From: CAIWKO01 sp964469155
GTDB taxonomy: Bacteria > Bacteroidota > Bacteroidia > Bacteroidales > CAIWKO01
Direction of reading: 5' to 3'
Length of the DNA stretch: 64,000 nt
Assembly: GCA_964469155.1 (NCBI GenBank)
Contig: CAYXXU010000002.1
Coordinates: 42,407 to 106,406, forward strand
Position numbers and translations under genes: made by a program. The notes below the pieces were generated by a model. That model worked only from the letters and a program-made list of their open reading frames with translations, searched no databases and had not been told where the DNA came from. The first letter of the stretch is position 1. The number at the start of each line of letters is the position of its first letter. Shown piece by piece: positions 45,003 through 53,343 of this stretch.

Positions 45003-45770
45003 ATGGACAGAAAAAAGAGTTTATTGATTTGGCTCTCGCTGGGATTGAATGTGGCTATTATTTTGGTCTTGCTTGTGGCAAAATTTATGGCAGAGAATAG
45101 GCTGGAAAAGGTTTCGGGTATGCTGAACCGCCTGGGCGATTCGGAGATAGTGTATATGGTGCATGTGGAAGATACACTCGACATCGCTACCGCCTTTCTC
45201 ATTGAGGAGACTGTGCCGGTGAGGGTGAAGATGGATGTGGATTACGACCTGGATTTTATAGCCAATATTCCCATAGATCAGCAAATCATGACTCCTATAA
45301 ACCTGGTGGTGAATCAAAATATTAAGGTCGATACAGGTTTTTTGTTTAAAGAAAAGATCGTGGTGCCTTTAAACGAAGTAATACATGTTGACCAGAAGTT
45401 TTTGGTTGCGTTGAACGGCGACAGGACCAAAGGCATACGTGTGCCTATTGTAGCCGATATTCCCCTGAAACAAAATATTTCGCTCGATATAAAGAACCCC
45501 ATCCCGGTGATGGCCGACATCCCCATAAAGATACCCATTTCGCAGATCATTCCGGTACAGATCACCATGACCCTGCCCGTTGACCTGAAAATTCCGCTGC
45601 ATATCCCGGTTAATGCCAAAGCATTGATCACCTTCCCGCAAACTCTGCCCGTAAAGGGGAGAATACCGCTCAACTTGGATATACCTGTGAAGATACCCCT
45701 AAGTGCGACGCCTATTAAGGAAAAGGCAGACAGCATTGCCTTTGAACTGAATCATCTGTTGAAACCCTGA
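45003..45770 (+). CDS. Membrane-anchored protein with IP-rich beta repeats
   Basis: A 255-residue protein with one N-terminal helix (LLIWLSLGLNVAIILVLLVAKF, about 6-27), so probably anchored with the rest in the periplasm. From residue about 75 it is built from short strands separated by Pro: VPVRVKMDVD, ANIPIDQQI, VADIPLKQNISLDI, MADIPIKIPISQI, VDLKIPLHIPV, KGRIPLNLDIPVKIPL. Alternating hydrophobic residues suggest a long amphipathic beta sheet or groove. No family recognised. It is divergent from the T9SS hydrolase operon and followed 40 bp later by array D. Confidence 0.75.
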   Translation: MDRKKSLLIWLSLGLNVAIILVLLVAKFMAENRLEKVSGMLNRLGDSEIVYMVHVEDTLDIATAFLIEETVPVRVKMDVDYDLDFIANIPIDQQIMTPINLVVNQNIKVDTGFLFKEKIVVPLNEVIHVDQKFLVALNGDRTKGIRVPIVADIPLKQNISLDIKNPIPVMADIPIKIPISQIIPVQITMTLPVDLKIPLHIPVNAKALITFPQTLPVKGRIPLNLDIPVKIPLSATPIKEKADSIAFELNHLLKP

Positions 45771-45810
45771 TGCAGTAAGCTCTGCAGATAACTTTTTTCT
45801 GAACACTCCC

Positions 45811-46106
45811 GTGACATTCCCTTTAAGGAAGGTGACAATCACTTTAAGGAAAATGACATCCCCTTTAAGGAAGGTGGCAATCCCTTTAAGGAAAGTGACA
45901 TCCCCTTTAAGGAAGGTGACAATCCCTTTAAGGAAAGTGACAATCCCTGTAAGGAATGTGACAATCCCTTTAAGGAAAGTGATATTCCCTTTAAGAAAGG
46001 TGGAAACCCCTGCAAGGAAAGTGACAATCCCTTTAAGGAAGGTGACTTTCCCTATAAGGAAAGAGATATTCCCTTGAAGGAAGGCGGCATTCCCATAAGG
46101 TAGGGT
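45811..46106. repeat. 21-bp tandem array D (14 units)
   Basis: AAGG(A/G) recurs at 45825, 45846, 45867 and on to 46077, always 21 bp apart; only the last unit slips by 1 bp (46097). The core is CCCTTTAAGGAAAGTGACA with A/G and T/C variation. The quasi-palindrome CCTT-T-AAGG sits in most units. Starts 41 bp past the stop of the 255-residue gene, between convergent genes. Confidence 0.95.
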
Positions 46107-46216
46107 GGAAACTTTGAAGTGGGTAAATGTTTTGGCATCAAAGGGAGCGCCCTGTTAGAATAGAAAGATTGAGGTTTGAATCCTTGACAAACGGTAAACA
46201 AATGGTGGGATTTTTT

Positions 46217-46250
46217 TTGATTCTTTGTGTTTTGGAGTCTTAGTGGCTTT
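46217..46250 (+). repeat. Dispersed TTTTGGAGTCTTAGTGGC element
   Basis: TTTGATTCTTTGTG followed by TTTTGGAGTCTTAGTGGC; member of the family at 35411. The rest of 46107-46381 shows no other structure. Confidence 0.6.
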
Positions 46251-46381
46251 CTTTTTTATATTATGATTACTGACGGGGTGAGCCACCGTGCATGAAAACT
46301 ACGCACATTCAACCTGTCAGAAGGATAGAGCGAATGGTGGGCGATTGACCCTGATAATTGAGAATTCAGAAGTCAGAATGC

Positions 46382-47716
46382 CTAATATCTCAACCACTTC
46401 CACAATTCGCGGTAGCTGATCTTTTTGCCGTACATCAGAATGCCAGTGCGGTAAATTTTGGCGGCCATCCAGGCAACCCCCAGAAATCCGAGGATGAGCA
46501 GACCCATAGACAGCAGCAGTTCAGACAAGGGAACGCCAAAAGGAAGTCTTATCATCATGACGATAGGCGAGGTGAGGGGTATGATGGAAAGCCAGAAGGA
46601 GATAGGCCCCTGAGGGTCTTCGATGATAGATTGCGCCATGACGAAAGAGAGAATGAGGGGAATGGTGATGGGAAGCATGAACTGCTGGGTGTCGGCTTCG
46701 CTGTCGACCGCCGCACCAATGGCCGCAAACAGGCCTCCATAAATGAGGTAGCCAAAAAGGAAATAAAAGAAGAACAAAGCTATGATGGCGACAAAATCGA
46801 AGCCGGCTATGGATTTCATGACCGCATTGAAGATTTCGCCGCTATCGTCCTGAGGCTTGGCCTGGGTGGTGTTTTCGGGAAAGAGGGTGTTGTTTTGAGG
46901 GGTGAATTCCTGCTGAGTGGAGGTGGTGCTTTTTATAGGTGTTTTCATAATCGAAGCCTGAAACACGGTGACTATGCCTAATGTGAGCACTATCCAGAGC
47001 AGAAACTGGGTTAAGCCCACCAATCCTATTCCGGTGATCTTGCCAACCAGCAATTGAAAGGGTTTTACCGAAGAAACAATGATCTCGACAATGCGGCTGG
47101 TCTTTTCCTCAATAACCCCCCTCATCACCTGCGAACCAAACATAAAAATCGAAAAATAGATCAATATTCCTCCAAACAATCCAATAAAAGTACTGAGCAA
47201 AGGCGAAGCATTTTCGCCGGTCTGAATGTTTTCGGTCTGCAAATTGATGGAGGTTTTGATAGATTCGAGGTCTTTTTTATCAATGCCAAACTGATCGTTG
47301 AGGGTTTTGTTTTCGAGCACGTATTTCATCTTCTCCTCAATGTAACTGGTAACTCCAATACCGGGCTGCTTGTTTGCGTATAGCAGCAAAGCATAGTTGG
47401 GTTTGGTGAGGGAAGGTTTGGGAATATAGAGCAGGCATGCGTGTTCTGATTTCTGAAAATCCTGTCTGGCGGTAATAATATCGGTGGCGAGATAGCGGAA
47501 TTGAATGGTTTTGTTGCTGTTGAGTTTTCCGAAATACAGCCCGGTTTCGTCGACCACATCGACCGTTTTAACATCTTCGCCCATCTGGGAGACAAAAAAG
47601 GGCACAATCATAAGTGATGCCATCAGAATGGGGCCGAGAATGGTCATGATGATGAACGAACGTTTCTTTACCCTGGAAAGATACTCGCGTTTTATGATAA
47701 TGAAAGTCTTTTTCAT
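46382..47716 (-). CDS. ABC-2 type permease (NatB-like)
   Basis: A 444-residue membrane protein. One helix near the N-terminus (SFIIMTILGPILMASLMIVPFF) is followed by a periplasmic domain of about 150 residues and five C-terminal helices (FGSQVMRGVIEEKTSRIVEIIVSS, FLLWIVLTLGIVTVF, FLFGYLIYGGLFAAIGAAVDSEADTQQF). This is the NatB/ABC-2 layout. Its stop-to-start gap with the ATPase upstream is 7 bp, so the two form one exporter; the cargo (sodium, drug or other) is unknown. Long plus-strand frames inside it are shadows. Confidence 0.9.
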   Translation of the reverse strand: MKKTFIIIKREYLSRVKKRSFIIMTILGPILMASLMIVPFFVSQMGEDVKTVDVVDETGLYFGKLNSNKTIQFRYLATDIITARQDFQKSEHACLLYIPKPSLTKPNYALLLYANKQPGIGVTSYIEEKMKYVLENKTLNDQFGIDKKDLESIKTSINLQTENIQTGENASPLLSTFIGLFGGILIYFSIFMFGSQVMRGVIEEKTSRIVEIIVSSVKPFQLLVGKITGIGLVGLTQFLLWIVLTLGIVTVFQASIMKTPIKSTTSTQQEFTPQNNTLFPENTTQAKPQDDSGEIFNAVMKSIAGFDFVAIIALFFFYFLFGYLIYGGLFAAIGAAVDSEADTQQFMLPITIPLILSFVMAQSIIEDPQGPISFWLSIIPLTSPIVMMIRLPFGVPLSELLLSMGLLILGFLGVAWMAAKIYRTGILMYGKKISYRELWKWLRY

Positions 47717-47723
47717 CGGCTGA

Positions 47724-48674
47724 TTATTCCGTTAAATTTGAAGTGGTATTATAGTTTATTGCATCGTCGTTGACGTTGGCAATAAAAATGTCGTTCATGG
47801 TGGGGATGATCTCGCTTATGGCATGTATATTCCCAAACTGCATCAGGGTGGAAAGCATTTCGTTGGTGCTTTTGTTGTTGAGGATTTTGATACGGGCATG
47901 GAGCACTTCGTTGTCGTGATGTTCATCGGTCACTTCGTAATCGTGATTCAGATTATCTTTCAGCAGTTTATTGAAACCGGTGAGTTCCACCTGGTAGGCA
48001 TTGGCCTTGTAAGTGTTTTTGATGTCTTTCACCTTGCCGTCCAGTATTTTGTTGGATTTGTTGATGAGGGCAATATGGTCGCAGAGTTCTTCAACGGACG
48101 ACATGTTGTGGGTCGAAAAAATAATGGTGGCACCGTTTTCCCTAAGGCGGATGATCTCGTCTTTGATGAGGTTGGCATTGATGGGGTCGAATCCGCTGAA
48201 GGGCTCGTCGAATATCAGCAGGCGGGGTTCGTGCAGCACAGTCACGATGAATTGTATCTTCTGCTGCATACCTTTCGAAAGTTCTTCCACCTTGCGGTTC
48301 CACCAGCCGATGATCTCAAACTTTTCGAACCAGTATTTCAGTTTTACCATGGCATCGGCTTTCGACAATCCTTTCAACTGAGCGAGATAAAGAGCCTGAT
48401 CGCCCACTTTCATTTTCTTGTACAGGCCTCGTTCTTCGGGCAAATAGCCAATGGCCTCTATTTGTTTGCGGGTAAGCTTATCGCCATTCAGCAATATATC
48501 GCCTTCGTCCATCAGCGTTATCATATTGATGATACGGATGAGGGTAGTCTTGCCGGCGCCGTTGGGGCCCAATAAGCCGAATATGCTTTGATCGGGGACA
48601 TCGAAAGAAACACGGTTCAATGCCTGGTGGTTGGCATATCTTTTCGATACATTTTTAATTTCTAATAATCCCAT
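47724..48674 (-). CDS. ABC transporter ATPase (NatA-like)
   Basis: A 316-residue ATPase: Walker A GPNGAGKTT at 36-44, the signature LSKGMQQK near 147, Walker B RLLIFDEPFSGFDP, and the switch His in IIFSTHNMSSVEE. The C-terminal about 90 residues are the extension typical of the DrrA/NatA group. It powers the permease encoded next. Confidence 0.93.
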   Translation of the reverse strand: MGLLEIKNVSKRYANHQALNRVSFDVPDQSIFGLLGPNGAGKTTLIRIINMITLMDEGDILLNGDKLTRKQIEAIGYLPEERGLYKKMKVGDQALYLAQLKGLSKADAMVKLKYWFEKFEIIGWWNRKVEELSKGMQQKIQFIVTVLHEPRLLIFDEPFSGFDPINANLIKDEIIRLRENGATIIFSTHNMSSVEELCDHIALINKSNKILDGKVKDIKNTYKANAYQVELTGFNKLLKDNLNHDYEVTDEHHDNEVLHARIKILNNKSTNEMLSTLMQFGNIHAISEIIPTMNDIFIANVNDDAINYNTTSNLTE

Positions 48675-48864
48675 AGAAGAACCTTAGTGAATTTTATAAA
48701 GATGCAAAACTTTTGGATGTTACAAATAACAAATAACAAAAAGCAAATCCCAAATAATTATCAATAACTAAATTCAAAAACTTCAAAAGTATTTGGCTTG
48801 TGAAAATTTGAATATTATTTATCATTTGAAGATTGATTTTTGAGTCTATTTTGAAAAGTTCTAA

Positions 48865-48972
48865 TTCCGCCACAAAGACACAAAGACTCAATCCGCCACC
48901 TGGCGGACACTAAGAATATTAGGTTTAATAACAATGCTTTGTGTATCTTAGTGTCTTGGAGTCTTAGTGGCA
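48865..48972. repeat. Inverse pair of dispersed elements
   Basis: An inverse copy (GCCACAAAGACACAAAGACTC, 48868-48888) and a direct copy (TTGTGTATCTTAGTG then TCTTGGAGTCTTAGTGGC, to 48971) face each other across about 50 bp that also holds CCGCCACCTGGCGG. The remainder of 48675-49040 is AT-rich word-repeat DNA with no gene. Confidence 0.6.
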
Positions 48973-49040
48973 TTATTTTGTTTTTTAGGTTTTCGGATTG
49001 GATTTTTTTTTGGAATTTCAGTTCGCAGATAATCGTTCAT

Positions 49041-50195
49041 TTACTGAAAAAACTCTCTCATGCGGGCAAAGAAATTGGGTTCTTTCGAGCCGGGTTTGGG
49101 CTTCATGTTCTCTGAATTGGTCAAAGCAGAAATGGCATTTTTTTCTTCCCTGCTTAGGGTTTCCGGTGTCCAAACATTGACACACACCAGCAGATCGCCT
49201 TTGCCATAAGAGTTTAATGAGGGCAAGCCTTTGTTTCTCAACTTAAGTATTTTGCCTGATTGGGTGCCCGGATCGATCTTGATCCTTGCTTTTCCATCTA
49301 AAGTAGGTACTTCGATCGATGTTCCCAATACCGCTTCCGGGAAACTGATGTAGCGGTTATAAAGCAGGTTGTTGCCATCGCGGATCAGATGGGGATGTTC
49401 GATTTCTTCTATCAGCACAATCAGGTCGCCGGGATGTCCGCCCCGGGCGGCAGCGTTTCCTTTGCCGCTGACCGATAATTGCATGCCTTCGGCCACACCG
49501 GCAGGTATCTTTATGCTGATCATATCGTCGCCTTTCACCACGCCGTTTCCAAAGCAAGTGGTGCATTTATCGGTAATGGTTTGTCCCTCGCCTCCGCAAC
49601 TGGGGCAGGTTGATGTGGTTTGCATCTGTCCCAGAAAGGTATTGGTGACACGGTTCACTTGTCCGCGCCCGTTGCAGGTAGAACAGGTTGAATAGGATTT
49701 GCCGTCTTTAGCGCCTGTACCGCTGCATGTTTTGCAAGGCACATACTTGTTGACGTTTATTTTTTTCTCGACGCCGGTTGAAATTTCTTCGAGGGTCAGT
49801 TTCATTTTAACCCTCAGATTGCTTCCCTGGTTCACTTTGCGGCGTCCTGACTGTTGTTGTCCGCCACCGAATCCGCCGAAACCTCCAAATGCGCCTCCGA
49901 AAATATCGCCAAAATGACTAAAGATATCATCCATGCTCATGCCGCCACCGCCACTGAATCCTGACTGACCATTCATTCCGGCGTGGCCGAAGCGGTCGTA
50001 ACGGCTTTTCTTTTCCGGGTTACTCAATACATCGTAAGCTTCGGCCGCTTCCTTAAACTTTTCTTCCGAAGCTTTATCGCCGGGATTTTTATCAGGATGG
50101 TATTTCAGCGCCATCTGACGGTAAGCCTTTTTAATTTCGGCCTCGTCGGCATTTTTCGAAACACCTAAAATTTCGTAGTAATCACGTTTTGTCAT
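49041..50195 (-). CDS. dnaJ: Chaperone DnaJ
   Basis: A 384-residue DnaJ with all parts: J domain (HPDKNPGD, His-Pro-Asp near 33), Gly/Phe-rich linker (GGAFGGFGGFGGGQ), four CxxCxGxG zinc motifs (CKTCSGTG, CSTCNGRG, CPSCGGEG, CTTCFGNG) and the C-terminal substrate domains. Co-chaperone of DnaK. It is 11 bp after grpE; dnaK and hrcA are not adjacent. Confidence 0.97.
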   Translation of the reverse strand: MTKRDYYEILGVSKNADEAEIKKAYRQMALKYHPDKNPGDKASEEKFKEAAEAYDVLSNPEKKSRYDRFGHAGMNGQSGFSGGGGMSMDDIFSHFGDIFGGAFGGFGGFGGGQQQSGRRKVNQGSNLRVKMKLTLEEISTGVEKKINVNKYVPCKTCSGTGAKDGKSYSTCSTCNGRGQVNRVTNTFLGQMQTTSTCPSCGGEGQTITDKCTTCFGNGVVKGDDMISIKIPAGVAEGMQLSVSGKGNAAARGGHPGDLIVLIEEIEHPHLIRDGNNLLYNRYISFPEAVLGTSIEVPTLDGKARIKIDPGTQSGKILKLRNKGLPSLNSYGKGDLLVCVNVWTPETLSREEKNAISALTNSENMKPKPGSKEPNFFARMREFFQ

Positions 50196-50206
50196 AATCG
50201 TTAATT

Positions 50207-50788
50207 TTAATTTGCCACCACCACTTTGGCAAAACGAAGCACGGTTCCGTTCAGATAATATCCTTTTTCAACCACGTCGACTATTTTTCCTTTATGCTTT
50301 TCCTTTTCGGCAGGCACATTGGCAATGGCTTCGTGCAGGTCGGTATTAAAAACTTCGTCCATGGATTTGATTTCTTCCAGGCCATTCTTTGTCAGAATGG
50401 CTTTGTATTTGTTATAAATCAGTATGATTCCTTCTTTGATGGCTTTGGTAGATTCTTCATCGGGTATGGCATTGATGGCTCTTTCGTAATCGTCAAGCAC
50501 CGGCAACATCGATGAAATAATTTCTGCAGAGGCTGTTTTGCTGAGTTCTATGCGTTCTTTTGAGGTACGCTTGCGGTAATTATCGAATTCGGCATATAAC
50601 CTTAGATACTTGTCGTTTAGTTCTTCAATTTTTGTCTTTTGTTCGGCAATTAATGCATCTTTCGCGGTATCGTCGCATGGAAATTCGCTGGTTGCGGTAT
50701 CGTTCATGTTTTCAGATTCGTTTTCCATGTTGGGGTTCCCCTTTTTTTCATTGTCCTTCGAAACAACTTTCTTGTTTTTCATAATCAT
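50207..50788 (-). CDS. grpE: Nucleotide exchange factor GrpE
   Basis: A 193-residue protein (start ATG 50788, or 50782 beginning MKNKK). A polar N-terminal part precedes the long dimerisation coil (KTKIEELNDKYLRLYAEFDNYRKR). The beta domain contains GIILIYNKYKAIL and the end motif KGYYLNGTVLRFAKVVV. It releases ADP from DnaK. Operon with dnaJ. Confidence 0.95.
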   Translation of the reverse strand: MIMKNKKVVSKDNEKKGNPNMENESENMNDTATSEFPCDDTAKDALIAEQKTKIEELNDKYLRLYAEFDNYRKRTSKERIELSKTASAEIISSMLPVLDDYERAINAIPDEESTKAIKEGIILIYNKYKAILTKNGLEEIKSMDEVFNTDLHEAIANVPAEKEKHKGKIVDVVEKGYYLNGTVLRFAKVVVAN

Positions 50789-50858
50789 GTATTCTATGTT
50801 TTCGGAGTTTGGTTTTGCTAATCAAAATATCTGCCAGTAGTTACTTTGCGACATTTTG

Positions 50859-51140
50859 TCAGAATAATGTGGTTTTGGGTTCATCCTGATCCTGCGAAAG
50901 TTCATACACTTCGGTTTCTTCTTCCACATCAAATAATTTAAGCTGATTTTCACCTATGTATTCTTCTTCGGGCAGGGAATCGGCAAATTTGCGGATATAA
51001 TCCTTGATGGCCGATTTGATCATTTTGTTGTGGCTGATCTTTTTTGCCTTGCAAAATCTATCAATAATTGATTTTTGTTTCTCAGAAAGTTTAAATGCAA
51101 ACTTCCTGTACTTGATCTTTTTCTTTTTATTATTCGGCAT
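50859..51140 (-). CDS. Small ribbon-helix-helix-like protein
   Basis: A 93-residue protein with a basic strand KYRKFAFKLSE and two helices KQKSIIDRFCKAKK and SHNKMIKSAIKDYIRKF, the spacing of a ribbon-helix-helix DNA-binding domain. An acidic tail follows (about 55-93). A -7 element TATTTTTG lies at 51173-51166. Upstream of grpE with a 70-bp gap, it might regulate locally, though nothing shows it. Confidence 0.65.
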   Translation of the reverse strand: MPNNKKKKIKYRKFAFKLSEKQKSIIDRFCKAKKISHNKMIKSAIKDYIRKFADSLPEEEYIGENQLKLFDVEEETEVYELSQDQDEPKTTLF

Positions 51141-51278
51141 TCCAATAATTATTGATTTCCGGCTGCAAAAATAATCATTTGAGCTTTTGCAGGATAGCAG
51201 GATTGTATTTTAGTTTTCAACAGACCTATTTGTTAGTCAGGTTTTTTTTACCTTAGCGCACTTAAAAAATAAAGCAGT

Positions 51279-53336
51279 ATGGTGAATAATTTTCTGATCA
51301 ATCCGCGCAGTATTGTGGTGGTGGGTGGCTCAAACGAACTTACCAAACCGGGTGGTAAAGTTTTAAAAAATTTGTTGGACGGTAATTTTACAGGCGATTT
51401 GTATGTTACCAATCTGAAAGAAAATGTGGTGCAGGGGATCAAAAGCTATCAGGATATCAACGACCTGCCTCAGGTTGACTTGGCTATAATAGCTATTGCT
51501 GCCAAATTTATTCCCGAAGCGGTCGAGGTGCTGGCCCTGAAGAAAGGTACACGTGCTTTTATTATTCTTTCTGCCGGATTCAGCGAGGAAAGCGCAGCAG
51601 GCGGCCTGCTTGAAAAACAAATTGTAGAAACCATCAACAGCGTGGATGGCTGCCTGATAGGGCCCAACTGTACGGGAATTCTGACTCCGGCACATCATAG
51701 TATATTTACCTATCCCATCCCCAAACTCGATCCGAAAGGATGCGACTTTATTTCCGGATCAGGTGCCACGGCCTGTTTTATTATGGAAACGGGGATACCT
51801 ATCGGCCTGACCTTTGCCAATGTGTTTTCTGTGGGCAACAGCGCTCAACTGGGAGTGGAAGAGATACTGGAGTACCTGGATTTGTCTTATGATCCAGAAA
51901 CCAGTTCCTCTGTTAAACTGCTTTACATCGAAAATATCTCTAAACCCCAAAAGCTGCTAAAGCATGCCTCCTCCCTGATTAGCAAGGGATGTAAGATCGC
52001 CGCAATCAAAGCCGGATCGTCTGATGCCGGCAGCCGTGCAGCCTCGTCGCATACGGGTGCTTTGGCAAGTTCGGATGTAGCGGTGGATGCCCTGTTTCGT
52101 AAGGCAGGTATTGTACGTTGCAGCGGGAGGGAGGAACTGATCAGCGTGGCTTCTGTGTTTATGCATCCCGAACTGAAAGGGAAACGCATTGCCATTGTTA
52201 CCCATGCCGGCGGACCTGCCGTGATGTGTACCGACGCTTTATCCAATGCGGGTATGGAGGTTCCTCATATTGATTCGCCTGCCGCCAATGAATTACTTAC
52301 CCTTTTATTTCCGGGTTCATCAGTGGCCAACCCCATCGACTTTCTGGCTACCGGAACCGCCGAGCAACTGGGAACCATCATAGATTATGTGGACCAAAAG
52401 TTTGATGAGATTGATGCCGTGGTGGTGATCTTCGGAACCCCGGGCCTGTTTCGTATATTTGATGTGTACGATATGCTGGATGCCAAAATGAAAGCGGCCA
52501 GGAAACCGATATTCCCTGTGCTGCCATCCACTTATACTGCCAAAGAGGAAGTTCAGGATTTTCTTGCGAAAGGCAGGATCAATTTTCCCGACGAAGTGGT
52601 GCTGGCCAAAGCCCTTTCGAAGATATTTTTTACTCCCAAACCTTACCAGGTTGCCCCTGAATTACCCAAAGTGGATACAGAGAAGATACGAGCCATTGTT
52701 GCTCAGGCAGCAGATGGTTATATTTCTCCGGATGAGATTCAGCAATTGATGGATGCGGCCGGCATTCCCAGGGCAGGAGAGGCAGTGGTCAATAACAAAG
52801 AGGCTGCCATTGCGGAATCGCAAAAGTTGGGTTTCCCTTTGGTGATGAAAGTGGTAGGGCCCGTGCATAAATCGGATGTGGGAGGGGTAGTGCTGAATGT
52901 TAAGAACCTTGAGACGGTGGAGAAGGAATTCATCCGCATGATGCAGATCAAAGATACTTCCTCCATATTGATGCAGCCTATGCTAAGCGGAACAGAGCTT
53001 TTTGTTGGCGCCAAGTTCGAGCCGAAATTCGGACACATGATTTTGTTCGGCCTGGGAGGTATATTCATTGAAGTATTAAAGGACGTTGCCGCCGGATTAT
53101 CGCCCATTGGAAAAGACGAGGCCGAAGTGATGATCAAAAGCCTGAAGAGCTATAAAATAATAGAAGGGGTGCGCGGACAAAAAGGGATCAACCAGCCTAT
53201 ACTCATTGAAATCATTCTGAGGTTGTCGGCCCTGTTGCAGGCGGCTCCGGAGATTCAGGAACTCGACTTCAATCCTTTGCTGGGCAATGCCGAAAAGGTG
53301 GTGGCGGTGGATGCGAGGATAAGGATCGAAAGATAA
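51279..53336 (+). CDS. Acyl-CoA synthetase (ADP-forming), fused alpha-beta
   Basis: A 685-residue protein. The CoA-binding domain (SIVVVGGSNELTKPGGKV) leads to ligase domains with the phospho-His in SSHTGALASSDVAVDALF (His258). The C-terminal ATP-grasp half starts near 480 (AAGIPRAGEAVV, GFPLVMKVVGPVHKSDVGGV, GGIFIEVLKDVAAGLSP). It makes acetate or another acid and ATP from acyl-CoA, ADP and phosphate. It is the single-chain form. It overlaps nothing and is followed 7 bp later by the SWIM gene. Confidence 0.93.
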   Translation: MVNNFLINPRSIVVVGGSNELTKPGGKVLKNLLDGNFTGDLYVTNLKENVVQGIKSYQDINDLPQVDLAIIAIAAKFIPEAVEVLALKKGTRAFIILSAGFSEESAAGGLLEKQIVETINSVDGCLIGPNCTGILTPAHHSIFTYPIPKLDPKGCDFISGSGATACFIMETGIPIGLTFANVFSVGNSAQLGVEEILEYLDLSYDPETSSSVKLLYIENISKPQKLLKHASSLISKGCKIAAIKAGSSDAGSRAASSHTGALASSDVAVDALFRKAGIVRCSGREELISVASVFMHPELKGKRIAIVTHAGGPAVMCTDALSNAGMEVPHIDSPAANELLTLLFPGSSVANPIDFLATGTAEQLGTIIDYVDQKFDEIDAVVVIFGTPGLFRIFDVYDMLDAKMKAARKPIFPVLPSTYTAKEEVQDFLAKGRINFPDEVVLAKALSKIFFTPKPYQVAPELPKVDTEKIRAIVAQAADGYISPDEIQQLMDAAGIPRAGEAVVNNKEAAIAESQKLGFPLVMKVVGPVHKSDVGGVVLNVKNLETVEKEFIRMMQIKDTSSILMQPMLSGTELFVGAKFEPKFGHMILFGLGGIFIEVLKDVAAGLSPIGKDEAEVMIKSLKSYKIIEGVRGQKGINQPILIEIILRLSALLQAAPEIQELDFNPLLGNAEKVVAVDARIRIER

Positions 53337-53343
53337 TACTTCT

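Noticed and set aside
46358..48575. Plus-strand genes opposite the ABC exporter
   Set aside because: Both overlap clear permease and ATPase motifs on the other strand.
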